A DNA stretch of 64,000 nucleotides, taken from NCBI GenBank assembly GCA_949152475.1, contig OX424570.1:27152694-27216693 (forward strand), read 5' to 3'. The translations under genes and the position numbers were made by a program. Origin of the DNA: Terebella lapidaria. Lineage: Eukaryota; Annelida; Polychaeta; Terebellida; Terebellidae. Positions 63,694-64,000 of the stretch are shown in pieces (the first letter of the stretch is position 1; every line of letters begins with the position of its first letter). The notes beneath the pieces were generated by a model. That model did not search any database. It was not told the DNA's origin and worked only from the letters and a program-made list of their open reading frames with translations.

Positions 63694-64000
63694 TCAATGA
63701 AGACTACAGAAAGATTTCGATACTTTGTTCGAAGTGTTCAGCTTTTCCGTGTCTAGTGGTTTACAAACTTTATAACCTTGACTCACTGGTAGGAACAATG
63801 CGGAATGTATAGTTGTTCCACGGATACCGAAAGCAGCTTTACCAGTTGGAGCCAAGAGGAGTATTCGACAATCAAGTGGATTTTCACCTTCAGAAGAACA
63901 AAGGTAACGATGTAGTGTTTGATATAATGTATTGGTAACTACAGATTTTCCAACACCGGCGCCGCCAGTCAATATAACCCTTAATGGCTCTTCTTTGGTT
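63694..64000 (-). pseudogene. Helentron helicase N-terminal part, frameshifted and cut by window edge
   Basis: The frame is open from the window edge. It carries the Walker A motif TGGAGVGKS and motif Ia LLLAPTGKAAFGIRGTTIHS. It stops at 63694 just before the DEVSMV (Walker B) region, which reads on in the next frame. Similarity switches frame around 63731-63740, implying loss or gain of one base. Unless this is a sequencing error, this copy cannot make a full helicase. Confidence 0.75.

Larger units (their letters stand above)
61740..64000 (-). mobile_element. Helentron-type Helitron, 3' part
   Basis: A PIF1-like helicase followed by an endonuclease domain in one polypeptide is the layout of Helentron-group rolling-circle transposons. 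The element is cut by the window edge, so the Rep (HUH) part is out of view. Downstream of the coding region are repeated hairpin words CCACCC-GTAAT-GGGTGG (61785-61820) that could belong to the element's 3' terminus. Confidence 0.75.

Overview
This is AT-rich eukaryotic (metazoan) DNA. It has split genes with GT-AG introns, many inverted-repeat DNA transposons, microsatellites, a LINE remnant and a Helentron-type rolling-circle element. The repeat style and the expanded lectin-like receptor family suggest a marine invertebrate, perhaps a mollusc or another lophotrochozoan. That placement is an impression, not a result.

The main content is a cluster of five paralogous genes for type I membrane receptors. 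Genes 1 (2079-11089) and 2 (13347-18427) lie on the + strand. Genes 3 (29970-26764), 4 (37469-34993) and 5 (52828-49199, first exon not found) lie on the - strand. The shared plan is: signal peptide exon; two domains resembling the SUEL/galactose-rhamnose-binding lectin fold (one exon each); a Thr/Ser-rich stalk; one transmembrane exon of exactly 76 nt in all five genes; and a cytoplasmic tail with many tyrosines. Most internal exons are phase 1-1, and the transmembrane exon always ends in phase 2. My exon sums are divisible by three in every gene.

The tails carry YSxV/I motifs (some fit ITIM or ITSM consensus) and a repeated motif, roughly [IVM]V[DE]Nx[EDQN]Yx[PSA]W, that I do not recognise. 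Gene 4 has lost nearly all its tail. Gene 5 has a frameshift that removes its terminal DNxxYxxW motif, although the motif survives out of frame downstream. The set therefore looks like a turning-over receptor family with full-length, short-tailed and frameshifted members, such as might serve glycan recognition or immunity. Function is inferred only.

The rest is mobile and repetitive DNA: (i) three TIR elements in gene 1 introns, one filled with a palindromic satellite; (ii) a foldback element at 19803-21030 whose arms are mirror-image arrays of a ~20-bp minisatellite; (iii) an eleven-unit tandem array at 21.5-22.9 kb carrying AGGTCA-type half-sites; (iv) a 125-bp hAT-like MITE family with 8-bp target duplications; (v) a 3.7-kb palindrome at 54321-58047; (vi) a 58-bp tandem array at 43.4-43.8 kb; (vii) a pogo/Tigger-type transposase fragment at 46.7 kb; and (viii) a frameshifted Helentron helicase plus endonuclease at the right edge. 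Gaps of more than 300 bp not listed below showed me no gene.
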